Shown here piece by piece: positions 10,205-21,505 of a stretch of 64,000 nucleotides of DNA. Location: the NCBI GenBank assembly GCA_017893485.1, contig CM030360.1, forward strand, positions 3,832,467 to 3,896,466, given 5' to 3'. The stretch comes from Hemerocallis citrina. Lineage: Eukaryota; Streptophyta; Magnoliopsida; Asparagales; Asphodelaceae. The notes below the pieces were generated by a model. It ran no database searches, was not told the DNA's origin, and was given only the letters and a program-made list of their open reading frames with translations. How positions within the stretch are numbered: position 1 is the first letter of the stretch; each line of letters opens with the position of its first letter. The position numbers and the translations under genes were made by a program.

Positions 10205-12702
10205 AGTTTAGGAGCTCGGCACCCACTGCCGAGCGTTCGTGACACCGACCTCGTTACGGGAAAAAAATCAAGGTCGGCACCCACTGCCGAGCGTTCGTGA
10301 CACCGACCTCGTTACGGAAAAAAATTCAAGTTCGGCACCCACTGCCGAGCATTCGTGGAACCGACCTCGTTACGGGGAAAAATCCAAGTTCGGCACCCAC
10401 TGCCGAGCGTTCGTGGAACCGACCTCGTTACAGGGAAAAAATCAAGTTCGGCACCCACTGCTGAGCGTTCGTGGAACCGACCTCGTTACGGGGGAAAATT
10501 CAAGTTCGGCACCCACTGCCGAGCGTTCGTGGAACCGACCTCGTTACGGGGAAAAATTCAAGTCTGGCACCCACTGCCGAGCATTCGTGGAACCGACCTC
10601 GTTACGGGGAAAAATCCAAGTTCGGCACCCACTGCCGAGCGTTCGTGACACCGACCTCGTTACGGGGAAAAAATCAAGTTCGGCACCCACTACCGAGCGT
10701 TCGTGACACCGACCTCGTTACGGGGAAAAATTCAAGTTCGGCACCCACTGCCGAGCGTTCGTGGAACCGACCTCGTTACGGGGGAAAATCCAAGTTCGGC
10801 ACCCACTGCCGAGCGTTCGTGACACCGACCTCGTCACGGGGAAAAATTCAAGTTCGGCACCCACTGCTGAGCGTTCGCAGAACCGACCTCGTTACGGGGG
10901 AAAATTCAAGTTCGGCACCCACTGCCGAGCGTTCGTGGAACCAACCTCGTTACGGGGAAAAATTCAAGTCCGGCACCCACTGCCGAGCGTTCGTGGAACC
11001 GACCTCGTTACGGGGAAAAATCCAAGTTCGGCACCCACTGCCGAGCGTTCCTGACACCGACCTCGTTACGGGAAAAAAATCAAGTTCGGCACCCACTGCC
11101 GAGCGTTCGTGACACCGACCTCGTTACGGGAAAAAATTCAAGTTCGGCACCCACTGCCGAGCGTTCGTGGAACCGACCTCGTTACGGGGAAAAATCCAAG
11201 TTCGGCACCCACTGCCGAGCGTTCGTGACACTGACCTCGTCACAGGGAAAAATTCAAGTTCGGCACCCACTGCCGAGCGTTCGCGGAACCGACCTCGTTA
11301 CGGGGGAAAATTCAAGTTCGGCACCCACTGCCGAGCGTTCGTGGAACCGACCTCGTTACGGGGAAAAATTCAAGTCCGGCACCCACTGCCGAGCGTTCGT
11401 GGAACCGACCTCGTTACGGGAAAAAATCCAAGTTCGGCACTCACTGCCGAGCGTTCGTGGAACCGACCTCATTACGGGGAAAAATCCAAGTTCGGCACCC
11501 ACTGCCGAGCGTTCGTGGAACCGACCTCGTTACGGGGGGAAAATCAAGTTCGGCACCTACTGCCGAGCGTTCTTGACACCGACCTCGTTACGGGGAAAAA
11601 TCCAAGTTCGGCACCCACTGCCGAGCGTTCGTGACACCGACCTCGTCACGGGGAAAAATTCAAGTTCGGCACCCACTGCCGAGCGTTCGCGGAACCGACC
11701 TCGTTACGGGGGAAAATTCAAGTTCGGCACCCACTGCCGAGCGTTCGTGGAACCGACCTCGTTACGGGGAAAAATCCAAGTTCGGCACCCACTGCTGAGC
11801 GTTCGTGGAACCGACCTCGTTACGGGGGGAAAATCAAGTTCGGCACCTACTGCCGAGCGTTCTTGACACCGACCTCGTTACGGGGAAAAATCCAAGTTCG
11901 GCACCCACTGCCGAGCGTTCGTGACACCGACCTCGTCACGGGGAAAAATTCAAGTTCGGCACCCACTGCCGAGCGTTCGCGGAACCGACCTTGTTACGGG
12001 GGAAAATTCAAGTTCGGCACCCACTGCCGAGCGTTCGTGGAACCGACCTCGTTACGGGGAAAAATTCAAGTCCGGCACCCACTGCCGAGCGTTCGTGAAA
12101 CCGACCTCGTTACGGGGAAAAATCCAAGTTCGGCACTCACTGCCGAGCGTTCGTGGAACCGACCTCGTTACGGGGAAAAATCCAAGTTCGGCACCCACTG
12201 CCGAGCGTTCGTGGAACCGACCTCGTTATGGGGGGGAAATCAAGTTCGGCACCTACTGCCGAGCGTTCTTGACACCGACCTCGTTACGGGGAAAAATCCA
12301 AGTTCGGCACCCACTGCCGAGCGTTCGTGACACCGACCTCGTCACGGGGAAAAATTCAAGTTCGGCACCCACTGCCGAGCGTTCGCGGAACCGACCTCGT
12401 TACGGGGGAAAATTCAAGTTCGGCACCCACTGCCGAGCGTTCGTGGAACCGACCTCGTTACGGGGAAAAATTCAAGTCCGGCACCCACTGCCGAGCGTTC
12501 GTGGAACCGACCTCGTTACGGGGAAAAATCCAAGTTCGGCACTCACTGCCGAGCGTTCGTGGAACCGACCTCGTTACGGGGAAAAATCCAAGTTCGGCAC
12601 CCACTGCCGAGCGTTCGTGGAACCGACCTCGTTACTGGGGGAAAATCAAGTTCGGCACCTACCGCCGAGCGTTCTTGACACCGACCTCGTTACGGGGAAG
12701 AA
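10205..12702 (+). repeat. 58-bp tandem array, about 43 units, with higher-order structure
   Basis: Each unit has the words TTCGGCACCCACTGCCGAGC, then GTTCGTGGAACCGACCTCG, TTACGGGG and an A-rich end. GCTCGGCAGTGGGTGCCGA-type inverted symmetry lies within the unit. Variants recur at 5 or 7 units (about 290 and 406 bp), for example the CACCTACTGCC...TTCTTGACACC variant near 11555, 11845, 12249 and 12655. Because 58 is not a multiple of three and stops are rare, long frames appear in all three forward frames; none is a gene. The array sits before the polypurine tract, where Tat elements often carry tandem repeats. Confidence 0.95.
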
Positions 12703-13160
12703 TTGGACCTCGCGCTACGCCGGACTCCCTCCTAGCACTCGCAGCTACGCCGAACTCGCTCTCCTCTTCGGAAAAACGCGCCGAACTGCATACGGACCTC
12801 GGCCCCCTAGCCAGCGAGCTCTAGAGGTAGTCGGAAGCGTGGTACAAATGTAAACACCCCTCAACGAAGGATAATGGCCAAGCCATGGCGCCAAAAAACA
12901 ATTAAAAAATGCGAAAAGGTAAGGAAGAATCCCTAGGGAGCAATTATAAAGTGGGAGAGTACCTTCTCACCCCCAAACAAACAATTGTTGCCCAAAAACA
13001 ATCTTCCAAGAGCTCAGGAGCGACTCAGAGTTTAATCCACTGGAAAAATCACCAAACTACCTCCTTCAAGATTCAAAACCTTCCAGGTAGGCTCCGATAC
13101 AACTCCATTAGCCATTAAAACAGTTAAAACTACTCCTCAAAGGCCGATCAATCTCCGCCT
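12703..13160. other. Non-coding region between array and polypurine tract
   Basis: No gene is seen. The stretch just before the polypurine tract (AGCCATTAAAA...CTACTCCTCAAAGG, about 13110-13145) is shared with the other Tat elements in the window at about 14157, 21437 and, inverted, 38800-38830. It is therefore a conserved pre-PPT segment of the family. Confidence 0.6.
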
Positions 13161-13178
13161 TTAGGAGTGGGGGGCTCG
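13161..13178 (+). promoter_or_regulatory. Polypurine tract of Tat element 1
   Basis: AGGAGTGGGGGGC followed by TCG lies immediately before the LTR start TGATATGG. The same sequence occurs on the - strand before the second element's LTR (38763-38778). It would prime plus-strand DNA synthesis. Confidence 0.7.
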
Positions 13179-13799
13179 TGATATGGCTAAAAATGGGGGT
13201 TAATCGGAACCTTCCAAATCGGGCACGAATCTTGAAGCCCAGGGGTAAAACGGTGATTTCACCCACAAATAGGGTCTGAGATGGGTACTGGGTCTCTCCG
13301 ATAAAGACCCAATAACCCACAAACGGACCCGCTTCAATCGGGCGCGGGTTTCAACTAGCGATAAAACCCGATCAGAGGGATAGAATTAGGACCCCTGATT
13401 AGATCTTAATCAACGGCCCTGATTCATGCCTATCCCTCCACTGGGAATTAGGGATTACATTTCTAATCTGTTTACAAGGAGAATATTCCTTACCAGATCA
13501 CGGGAATTACATTCCTAATCCGTTCCCTAAGACGCCTATAAATACCCCCCATCCATCTCCATTAAGAGGTAATCAATCTTTCACCAGTTTTTGTGCTCTT
13601 TCATAGTCTTCCAGATTACTGACTTGAGCGTCGGAGGGTGCGTCGCCGGGAACAACCCCGGTGTCTCGCTCTTTTTGCAGGTGTACGGCGGGAGCAACGA
13701 TCATACCCTGACGGAACAGGTACGCAGGTTCACTATTCAGTTTTCCTAAGAATCCACAAATACTATCTGTTTGCCCCCACACCAAAATTAGCGGCAACA
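13179..13799 (+). mobile_element. 3' LTR of Tat element 1 (621 bp)
   Basis: Starts TGATATGG and ends AGCGGCAACA (TG...CA). A TATA box, CTATAAATA, lies at 13536-13544. Related LTRs lie at 14223-14825, 21506-22109 and, inverted, 38192-38762. The sequence after the LTR (13800 on) matches the inside of another Tat element, so this element landed there. Confidence 0.8.
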
Positions 13800-14222
13800 A
13801 TTATAAAATCGAATTAATTATTTAAAAATTTCGAAAAATAATGAAAAGTTTGAAATAATTAATTAAAAAATTTCTAAAATAATTAGTAATTCTTGAAAAT
13901 ATTTTTATATTCCAAAAAAATAATTTATTTTTAGAGTAATTAATTAAAAATTAGAAAATTAATTATTAAAATTCGGAAATTGAATAAAAAATTCAAAAAA
14001 TAATTAAAAATTAGAAAAAAAATCAGAAAAATCTGGAAAAGTAAAATAAAATCCAGAAAATTCTAAAAACAATTCTGAGTATTTTTAAAACCTAGAAAAG
14101 CATCATTAAACCCCAAGGGGATCTAAACGTCCCTGAGAACGCCGATAAATTCAATTAGCCATTAAAAACAGACGAACTACTCCTCAAAGGTTGTGGAACT
14201 CAGTCTTCGCGAGTGGGGCATG
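13800..14222 (+). mobile_element. Internal 3' segment and PPT of Tat element A
   Basis: AT-rich non-coding DNA, near-identical to 21073-21505. It ends with the family's pre-PPT segment and a purine tract (GCGAGTGGGGCA) before the LTR at 14223. It begins abruptly at the insertion point of Tat element 1. Confidence 0.75.
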
Positions 14223-14825
14223 TGATATGGGAAAAAATAGAACCAAATCGGAACCGTTCAAATTGGGCAAAAATCTTAAAGCTTTTAGGGGTAAAACAGT
14301 AGTTTCCACTACAAACTGGTCCGAAAATGGGAATTGGGTTTTTTCCAAGAACAACAACCCAAAAATGGGTATGCCTTACTAGGTTAGGGTGACTACTCAT
14401 TATAAATAAACTCAGGTCATTTAAAGAGTTTGTTAAATTCATGATTATCACTAAGGGACAGTTTAAACTAAATCTCTTATTATAAAGGAATTTTAACTCT
14501 ATTTCCTATCTAAAAACATCGGAAGTAGAGATAAATGATTATCTCAAAACCGGTCCCAAAGATGACTATAAATCCTCACTACCCCCCTCAGAATCAGGTA
14601 ATCAGTATCTTTCTTTACAAAAGCTCTTTCATAATATTTCAGATTACTGACTTGTGCGTTGGAGGGTTCGTGTCGGGATCAATTCCGGTGTTTTGAACTT
14701 TTTGCAGATCAGCGGCAGTGTTGAAAATGGTCAATATCGGCAAGTAGTAAAAATGTTAGCTTTTATTGGTTCCAAAAGAAGTCACAAATCATCTGTTTGC
14801 TCCCACACCAAAATTAGCAGCAACA
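14223..14825 (+). mobile_element. 3' LTR of Tat element A
   Basis: Starts TGATATGG (TG also two bases earlier), has TATAAAT at 14568-14574, and ends TTAGCAGCAACA. It pairs with 21506-22109 in the duplicated unit B. No pol or antisense gene is preserved with it here. Confidence 0.75.
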
Positions 14826-15809
14826 CCAGGGTAGCCCATTTTTGTTGTAGTGGACGGAGGCTTGACAAAAATCAACACTTTCACACTTTCTCCTACTTCC
14901 AGTTTAATAGCTGACCCAATTATTCAATCGCCCGACGAATCAAACTCCAAATCAAAGTTCAAACCATATTTGCATGATACTAAAAAAAGAATATAATTCC
15001 TCCAAAATTAAAACCTTAAACCCTAATCTAAACAGACAATAGAGAACTCTAAACTAACCAGAGATTGTACATAAACCCAGCTTCTATTCCATGTCTTATC
15101 TCAATTAATACCAATTCAAACTCCAAATCAACATTCAAACAAGATTTGCATTATATAAACAAGGTAAATATGTAACCACTCTAAGGGTGAATTACCCTAC
15201 GAGTGGATAGGGTGATTATGCAGAAATTAAAAACTTAAATAAAATGCGTAAAATAAAGAGATAGAGTTGGAGAAAGCAAATAGTGCAAGTATGCATGACA
15301 CAGTGATATAACATGGTTCGACCCCCGGTCTACGTCCACACCACTTACTTGTAGCAATTCTCCGCTAGAAACGTTCCATAATACTTAAAACCCCGTACAA
15401 TGAGTTCAAGGTATTCAGGGCGAGTGACCTATTACACCCACATGACTTCTATGCACAAGCATCGTAAAACTGCCTCTTATCGAAGCAAAAGAGAAAGAAA
15501 AATAGCATGATCGACATCTTGACTAAGAAATTAAAAAAACGCGCACACTTTCTTGGTCGTTGATACAGTATTGAGTTCAGAAGAATTAGAGTTGAAAAAG
15601 ATGAACAATACTCTGTGAATTCACCCTTATTTATATTTATAGAGTGAGAAATAATTTCTTTCTAAAACAATGAAAAAGAAATACAATTTTTTTGTGTGTG
15701 CAAGTTGCGGTTGACTGCAATAATGAGCATTCGAACCGTCAATCTCTCAGCCCGAAGTCAGAGAGGTTGATAGTTGAATGCATCAAGAATAAGTGTGATC
15801 GACTTTTAA
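14826..15809. other. Duplicated flank, non-coding, LTR-like on the - strand
   Basis: Matches 22110-23130 closely. The motif TGGTTCGACCCCCGG (about 15313) and a - strand TATA (CTATAAATAT, about 15630-15641) suggest an old LTR fragment on the - strand, but no ends were found. No gene is seen. Confidence 0.4.
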
Positions 15810-16203
15810 GGACCATCGACTGTGTATTATTGTGGTCGACAATACAAAGTCGCTCGGGGAATTGTGTCATGTGCAACCATGACAGGGAGACGATGGACCA
15901 CTTATTCATGACTTACCAATTTGCGATACTACTATAGGAGGATCTGCTGCTCAGATTTTGTATTTCTGTTCCTTTACCGGAGTCAGTTCACACCATTTGT
16001 GGAACCTTGAGGGATGTCAATATTTGCAAAGCAACATTGGTATTTGGAGGAGTGGGGAGCAATATGGTTAGAAAAGAACAATAGAATATTTAGGCCTACA
16101 TATAAGCACCTTATGCATCAACAACTATCATACATGATTAAAGCTAATATGATATTCTTGTCTCAAACAACAGGTTAGGAGGTGACGAATAAGATTAAGG
16201 AGA
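15810..16203 (+). pseudogene. LINE ORF2 C-terminal remnant, unit A (continues at 19241)
   Basis: A zinc-finger-type motif of plant LINE reverse transcriptases (CVMCNHDRETMDHLF) is readable at about 15867-15912, followed by the conserved C-terminal piece in shifted frames. It is interrupted by the solo LTR at 16204-19240 and continues to about 19320. The uninterrupted duplicate is at 23130-23555. A third scrap lies at 44400-44591. No function is expected. Confidence 0.65.
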
Positions 16204-19200
16204 TGTAACACCCCGAATTCCAAAACAGACTGAATTCGAAGTTCCACAGGATCTTTACACTTCTCTTCGTACAATTTTACAATAAAATTAAAACTTTATT
16301 TTACATCAGAGTTACAACTTGAATTACATTTAAAGAGCGGAAGTCATTTACACAAATTACATGAATAAAAGTACAGTACTTGAAACATTCTTTAAGCAGC
16401 TTGCATACTTAATCTTGTCAATCTCTTTATCCTGCATAGAAACTATGGGCTCGTCAGTTCATTCAACTGACGCAAGGATATAAAACATCAATTTTCTCTT
16501 ACTTAGAAAGCACACACTTGTCACAAGAAAAACTATGGGGATTATCCTATAGATGTCGTGTTGTACTGTGCACTTAGTCCTTAATGCAGTTGTTATGTTA
16601 TATGACACTAATGCGTACTTGTTCGGATTCTATGCATCCCATACTACATAGGTCTGAGGGCATGTCCCTAATCGCACTTCATCGTATAGGGTTCGATCCA
16701 TCGCCATGACTTAAACTACTACGGTAACTACGGTAAGTACCCTAGATGTTCTATGATCTACGAGCCCATGTCCAAGTAGTCTAGAGGGAAATCCCACGCA
16801 CTGACATGACGCATCAAGCAGGCAAACTATGGACAATTCAACCTCTGCCATGGAACGATGGCACCACCCGTAGTCACCAAACACTCCACAAGCGTCGCCA
16901 CCGGGACGATAATTCCGGAGTAGTGCTCATGCCATGTCTTGACGCATCAAGCAGGCAGTCTGTGAATCACTCTCACACCGCCAATCCGATGGCCCTCATA
17001 CTCGTGTTTTTCTCTCACTTTTGTCACATCACCACTATGTATCTAAATCCTTAGTTTATTTGAATCATGAATAAAAATCAACCCCTAGAGTTAGATCTTT
17101 CCTCTATACCGGTCTTAATAAACAACTTGACCATCTTGGTCTTTCATCTCAATAGTTCATCTCAATAATTATAATTCGTTCAATTGCCGGTAATAGGACT
17201 TAGCTACCCTCTAGTTTAAAATCTCATTTCATGTTCATAAATTTGTGTATTCATATTCATAAGACTTTTTATAATTCATCATGATATTTAGTTTCACTTT
17301 CATGTACGATTTTATGCATAAGACAAATAAATTTATTTTCTAACTTGTCACATTCATAATTCATTCTTTCCACATCGTTCTCTGATTCTCTTTTACCAAT
17401 ACTAAATCAAACATTCTTACTTTTGATTTTCTTTTTATCAAAAATCTATGTTCGAACTCTTTTAGACAATACATTTTTCCTTATCTAAAGACACTTTAAA
17501 CTAACAATTTATAATAAGTTCTTTCTTGCAAAATAGTATCAATTTCTCCTTTACACTAAGCTAAGGGTTATAGAAAATTATCTCATGAAATCTGAATATC
17601 AATTAAATCGTCAGGACAGTCGACTGTTAAAGCATAGTCGGTCGACTGCTCTACGAGGATTAAAACTCAGAAATTAAAATGTTCAGGACAGCCGGCTGTT
17701 AAGACATAGTCGGTCGACTATTCTGCGTGGATTAAACTCGAAAATAAACAGTCAGGACAGTCGACTGTTAAGACATAGTCAGTCGACTGTTCTGCGATGA
17801 TTTAAAACTCAAAAATAAACAGTCAGGATAGTCGACTGTTAAGACATATACGTCGACTGTTCAGCAACTAAAATCCGAAATTTGGAATTTATACAGTAAC
17901 TCAAGATTTTCAAACACCATTTAACCCTAATTTTCCATATAAAGTACCTCATTTTGCTCAACAATTAACATAAAACTTTAGGATTAATTAGCATCAATCA
18001 CACTAATCATGAATAAGCATAATTTACTAACCAATCTTATTTTAATAATGTAGAGATTCTTTCTTTTTTTTTTTTTTTTTTTGATCAGAAAATGTAGAGA
18101 TTCTTACAATTAGCATTTTCCACATAAACACATTTCTCAAAATTGTACTTTTTCTCCATTAACACAAATATTCGGACATGGAGAACATCTATTCAAATTT
18201 TAGCTTGCTAGATTAATATCCAAATATCACAACAAACATATCATTCAATCAAGTTCACTTATTCATTTCATGCAATTTCACATATGTTCTATTTTCACCT
18301 TAATCATGGTACTATCAAAGAGCAATATTTTCATCTATTTATTCTAACATAATTAGCACAAAACCTAGCATAGTACTACTTAGAAGTAGAGAAAAATTGC
18401 CCACCTTATTGGAGAGAAAACGAATGTACTCCTAAAGCTCCTAGATTGATCAAAAGAGGTCTTCTCCTCATAGTTCGAGCCACCACAAGTCGTCTCCTCC
18501 TCGTCTTGAAGCAAAACCCGAGCCTCCTTGCTCTTGAAAAAAAACGGCCACCAATGGGAACACACAACACAACTCTCAATCTTTTGATCTCACTAACTCT
18601 CAATCTTTTACTCTCTAATTGTATTTCTTTATCTTTCTCTTTTGATATAGATTAGGAGTAAATATACTAATGGGGGGGGGGGGGGGGGGGGGGGGATTTA
18701 TACATAATTTTGGGTGGATTAAATGGCTAAGATTAGATCAAATAGTTAGGGATTAAGGGCTAGGATTAGTTTGGAAGTTGCCATAACCACCTCACCACTA
18801 CCTCCATTCCGTTCTCCACTCATGCATAATCAGGCCTCACTCCAAGGGTGTGTTTTGCACACTCTTGTGCATGGATGTGTTACTCTAGTGTCCCCCACTC
18901 ACAAGTTGTATATGTTAGTTTAATTAATTGTCTATTATTTGAGTATATACTACAAGTTAGACTAAAATAAAAATTAATTAAATTACATGGACTCACTAAT
19001 GGGCCAACAGACTATGGGCTCTACTAATTTTATTAATTAATTAATTAATTAACTAATGTGGGCTACAAAGAGACAAATTAAGCTTAGGATTAAATCAGGC
19101 TTTCTAAAAAAAGAATAAATGAGGATTACTAATTCATGAAATATTTTAGAAAAATGCATGAATAAATTTTTACATACACAACACGTAAAAGTCAAACAAC

Positions 19201-19240
19201 TCCAAATAAAAAATAAGATTTGAAAATCCAGGGTGTTACA
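16204..19240 (-). mobile_element. Solo LTR (3037 bp), same family as 57842-60855
   Basis: Begins TGTAACACCCCG, ends GGGTGTTACA, and has flanks GGAGA/AGAGA (5 bp, one mismatch). The empty site is visible in the duplicated unit B at about 23480, which fixes both ends. It is collinear with the LTR at 57842-60855: both share the block around TATGCATCCCA-TACTACATAGGT (16630-16700 and 58385-58450). By that comparison it lies in - orientation. It contains four ~67-bp modules with paired CAGTCGACTG palindromes (17610-17862), a T run at 18064-18081 and a run of about 23 G at 18673-18695. Confidence 0.85.
17608..17866 (+). repeat. Four ~67-bp modules with paired GTCGAC palindromes
   Basis: Each module reads GTCAGGACAGTCGACTGTTA, about 10 bases, then (A/G)GTCGACTGT(T)C. 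The core CAGTCGACTG is its own reverse complement. Related modules recur at 59145-59490 in the other LTR of this family. Confidence 0.8.
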
Positions 19241-19414
19241 AGAGATGTATGCGGCGGGCACCACTTCCATATATGAGGCAGACTTCCAAGATAGGATAGG
19301 GACACCAGATGGCGAGTGATCCGCATGCGGAGCATCTTTGGCCACATACAGGTGTATGAGGTCTTTTTTACTGGATCGGAGCAATCACACGCCGATTTTT
19401 TGTATTATATCTAT
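19241..19414 (+). pseudogene. LINE ORF2 remnant, last part (unit A)
   Basis: Continuation after the solo LTR. It matches 23481-23650, including the end of the frame (GDFQDR-like region and stop near 19320), then the non-coding 3' flank up to the MITE. The last nine bases (19406-19414) are the MITE's target duplication. Confidence 0.55.
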
Positions 19415-19793
19415 GGCTAAATTTAAAAAAACCCCACTGAGTTTTGGGCCATTTTAAAAAACTGCACTAAGTTTTTATATATAAAAAAAAGACATACAAT
19501 TTTTAAAAATTCCACTGGGTTAGTTAGGGTTAGAATTAGTTCAGGGGGTTTATTTAAACATCTGATTAGTTCAGTGATGTTTTTTTAAACACAAATGAAA
19601 GATGAATGTGGTTTTTTTTAATCACAAATAAAAGATGAAAGTGGTTTTTTTAAACTCTACCCTAACCTAACCCTAACCCTAACTAACCTAGTGGAATTTT
19701 TTGAAATTTTGTCTCGTTTTTTTAATATAAAAAACTTTAGTGCGGTTTTTTTTAAATGGCCCAAAGCTGAGTGCGGTTTTTTAAAATTTAGCC
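19415..19793. mobile_element. MULE-type MITE, 379 bp, 9-bp TSD TATATCTAT
   Basis: Long imperfect terminal inverted repeats begin GGCTAAATTTAAAAAAACC and end with the complement at AAATTTAGCC. Both sides carry TATATCTAT (19406-19414 and 19794-19802), as expected for Mutator-like elements. Inside are repeated TTAGGG-like words. Its partner in unit B is at 23651-24058. No protein is encoded. Confidence 0.85.
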
Positions 19794-19802
19794 TATATCT
19801 AT

Positions 19803-20046
19803 GTATGTTATTGTATTTTGGGACATAGATTTCCATTGTACAAGGGTGGGTTTTCTTTTTTTTGCTGAAAATGAGTTTCATGATCAATTTGTTGGAGTTC
19901 ATGAACATCGTACTTTTACTTTTGGTTGTATATTTTGTTAAAAGTCTTATTAATTTCAGGCGGCACATCTCCCCAAACAAGCACCAAAGAAAAGATAATT
20001 GTAGAAGACTAGAACCCTAAAAATTTGGGATCATATTTTACATTAA
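19803..20046. other. Duplicated flank, end of unit A
   Basis: Matches 24068-24230 and then 29954-30046. The continuity here shows where the LINE entered unit B. No gene is seen. Confidence 0.6.
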
Positions 20047-20640
20047 GATGACCTCCTCTCTCTCGCCGAGCTCAAAGTGACGTTCACTGAGCTCAAGGCG
20101 ATGGATTTTGTTCTTTACGAGCTCAAGGTCGTTGCCGAGTTGCTCCTCCTCCACTTTGCCGAGCTGTGTCTCCTGTTTCAAGAGCTGAGAGAGGTGTTCA
20201 AAATTCCTCCGCCGAACTCCTTCTTTGTCTACGCCGAGCTAAAATCGCTTACCGAGCTGCCTCCAAATCCGCCGATCTGCCACCTCATCGAGCTCCTTGC
20301 CGAGCTGCCTCCTGGCAGAGTGAGTAGCCTCATCACCGAGCTCCCCAACCTTTGCCGAAGCCTCGACTCAAATGCCAACCAAGAGAAGAAAGTCCCTCCG
20401 AGCTTCTTCACGAAGCTCATCCAAAGCACCACAAGCAACCGAGCTCCCTCGCCAAAGGTTGGAGCTTCGTCAAGCTCGAAACCTCACCAAGCTCATCTCT
20501 ACGCTGCCGAGCACCACAGTCAACGAACTTCCCCGCTTCGCAATTGAGCTCTCCTTGCCGAGCTCCTCTCTTCGCCGACCTCCGTCAACCCTATCGCGCT
20601 CAAGTTGATCTGTTTGTTGGCCAAACTGACAGGGAGGAAG
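20047..20640 (+). repeat. Degenerate CCGAGCTC-rich repeat region of Tat element B
   Basis: The words GCCGAGCT and CGAGCTC recur every 20-40 bases without a fixed period. The composition resembles the CTCGGC-rich arrays of the other Tat elements, and it lies in the equivalent place before the 3' LTR. The 156-residue frame through it (20077-20547) is Glu-Leu-rich and has no homologue that I recognise, so I read it as repeat-derived. Confidence 0.5.
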
Positions 20641-20930
20641 GGAGACCGTTAATCAAAGAAAAAGTCAACAGTCAATGTTGACCGAGTCAACGATCAAACG
20701 TTGACCAAGTCAACAACCAGCAGTTGACCGCCACGTGTCAGCACGCCGAACACCCTCATCAATCGGCAATGCGCGCCGAGCAGACAGGAAACCGATCGAA
20801 AATTAAGAGAAATGGCTCTCCTCCTGATTCGCCTTCAATACTTGATCAACGGCTGAGATGCGATAAGAAAAAGTCAACGATCAATGTTGACCAAGTCAAC
20901 GATCAACGTTGATTGCCATGTGTCGATGCG
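20641..20930. repeat. Two W-box-rich blocks, about 220 bp apart
   Basis: Blocks at 20660-20730 and 20872-20918 contain repeated GTCAAC, AGTCAA and TTGACC words on both strands, at least ten in all. The second block repeats the first with its downstream sequence (CACGTGTCAGC versus CATGTGTCGAT). It lies within the Tat element's 3' region. Confidence 0.65.
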
Positions 20931-21505
20931 CCAAACGTTCTTATCGATCGTCGACGCGCACCGAACAAACCAGAAACTGAGCGGGAAATGAGAGAAAAAA
21001 ATCCTCCTTCCGGTCCGAGATCGATCCAAATTGACTATCCAGATTTCTCCACGTCATCAAGGTAATTTCCTTATTTAATTATAAAATCGAATTAATTATT
21101 TAAAATTTTCAAAAAATAATAAAAAGTTTGAAATAATTGATTTAAAAAATTCTAAAAATAATTATTAATTCTTGAAAATATTTTTATATTCCAAAAAAAT
21201 AATTTATTTTTAGAGTAATTAATTAAGAATTAGAAAAATAATTATTAAAATTCGGAAATTGAATTAAAAAAATTCAAAAAATGATTAAAAATTGAAAAAA
21301 ATTTAGAAAAATCTGGAAAAATAAAATAAAATCCAAAAAATTCTAAAAATAATTCTAAGTATTTTTAAAACCTAGAAAAGCATCGTTAAACCCCAAGGGG
21401 GATCTAAACGTCCCTGAGAACGCCGATAAATTCAATTAGCCATTAAAAACAGACGAACTACTCCATAAAGGCTATGGAACTCAGTCTTTGCGAGTGGGGG
21501 GCATG
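20931..21505 (+). mobile_element. Internal 3' segment and PPT of Tat element B
   Basis: From 21073 it is AT-rich and parallels 13800-14222. It ends in the pre-PPT segment and a purine tract GCGAGTGGGGGGCA at about 21490-21503. No gene is seen. Confidence 0.7.

Larger units (their letters stand above)
1..13799 (+). mobile_element. Tat-type Ty3/gypsy retrotransposon, 3' portion with antisense genes
   Basis: The order on the + strand is pol end (1-1542), tandem repeat (1722-2880), antisense genes (9784 down to 3269), 58-bp tandem array (10205-12702), polypurine tract (13161-13178) and 3' LTR (13179-13799). The 5' LTR, gag and most of pol lie left of the window. A foreign solo LTR (5209-8424) is nested inside. 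Tat-lineage elements (Ogre, Retand, Grande) are known for long regions between pol and the 3' LTR that hold extra ORFs, some antisense, and tandem repeats. The right end was inserted into another Tat element, whose internal DNA resumes at 13800. Confidence 0.8.

Noticed and set aside
10205..12702. Regular repeats that resemble a CRISPR array
   Set aside because: Units abut without unique spacers, and the setting is a plant retrotransposon.
10239..12853. Many overlapping open frames of 97-310 codons on the + strand
   Set aside because: They are the 58-bp repeat read in three frames; the repetitive Pro/Thr/Ser/Arg peptide follows the DNA repeat and has no independent codon signal.
20077..20547. 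156-codon frame with many Glu-Leu pairs
   Set aside because: The pairs come from repeated GAGCTC words; position fits the variable repeat region of a Tat element.
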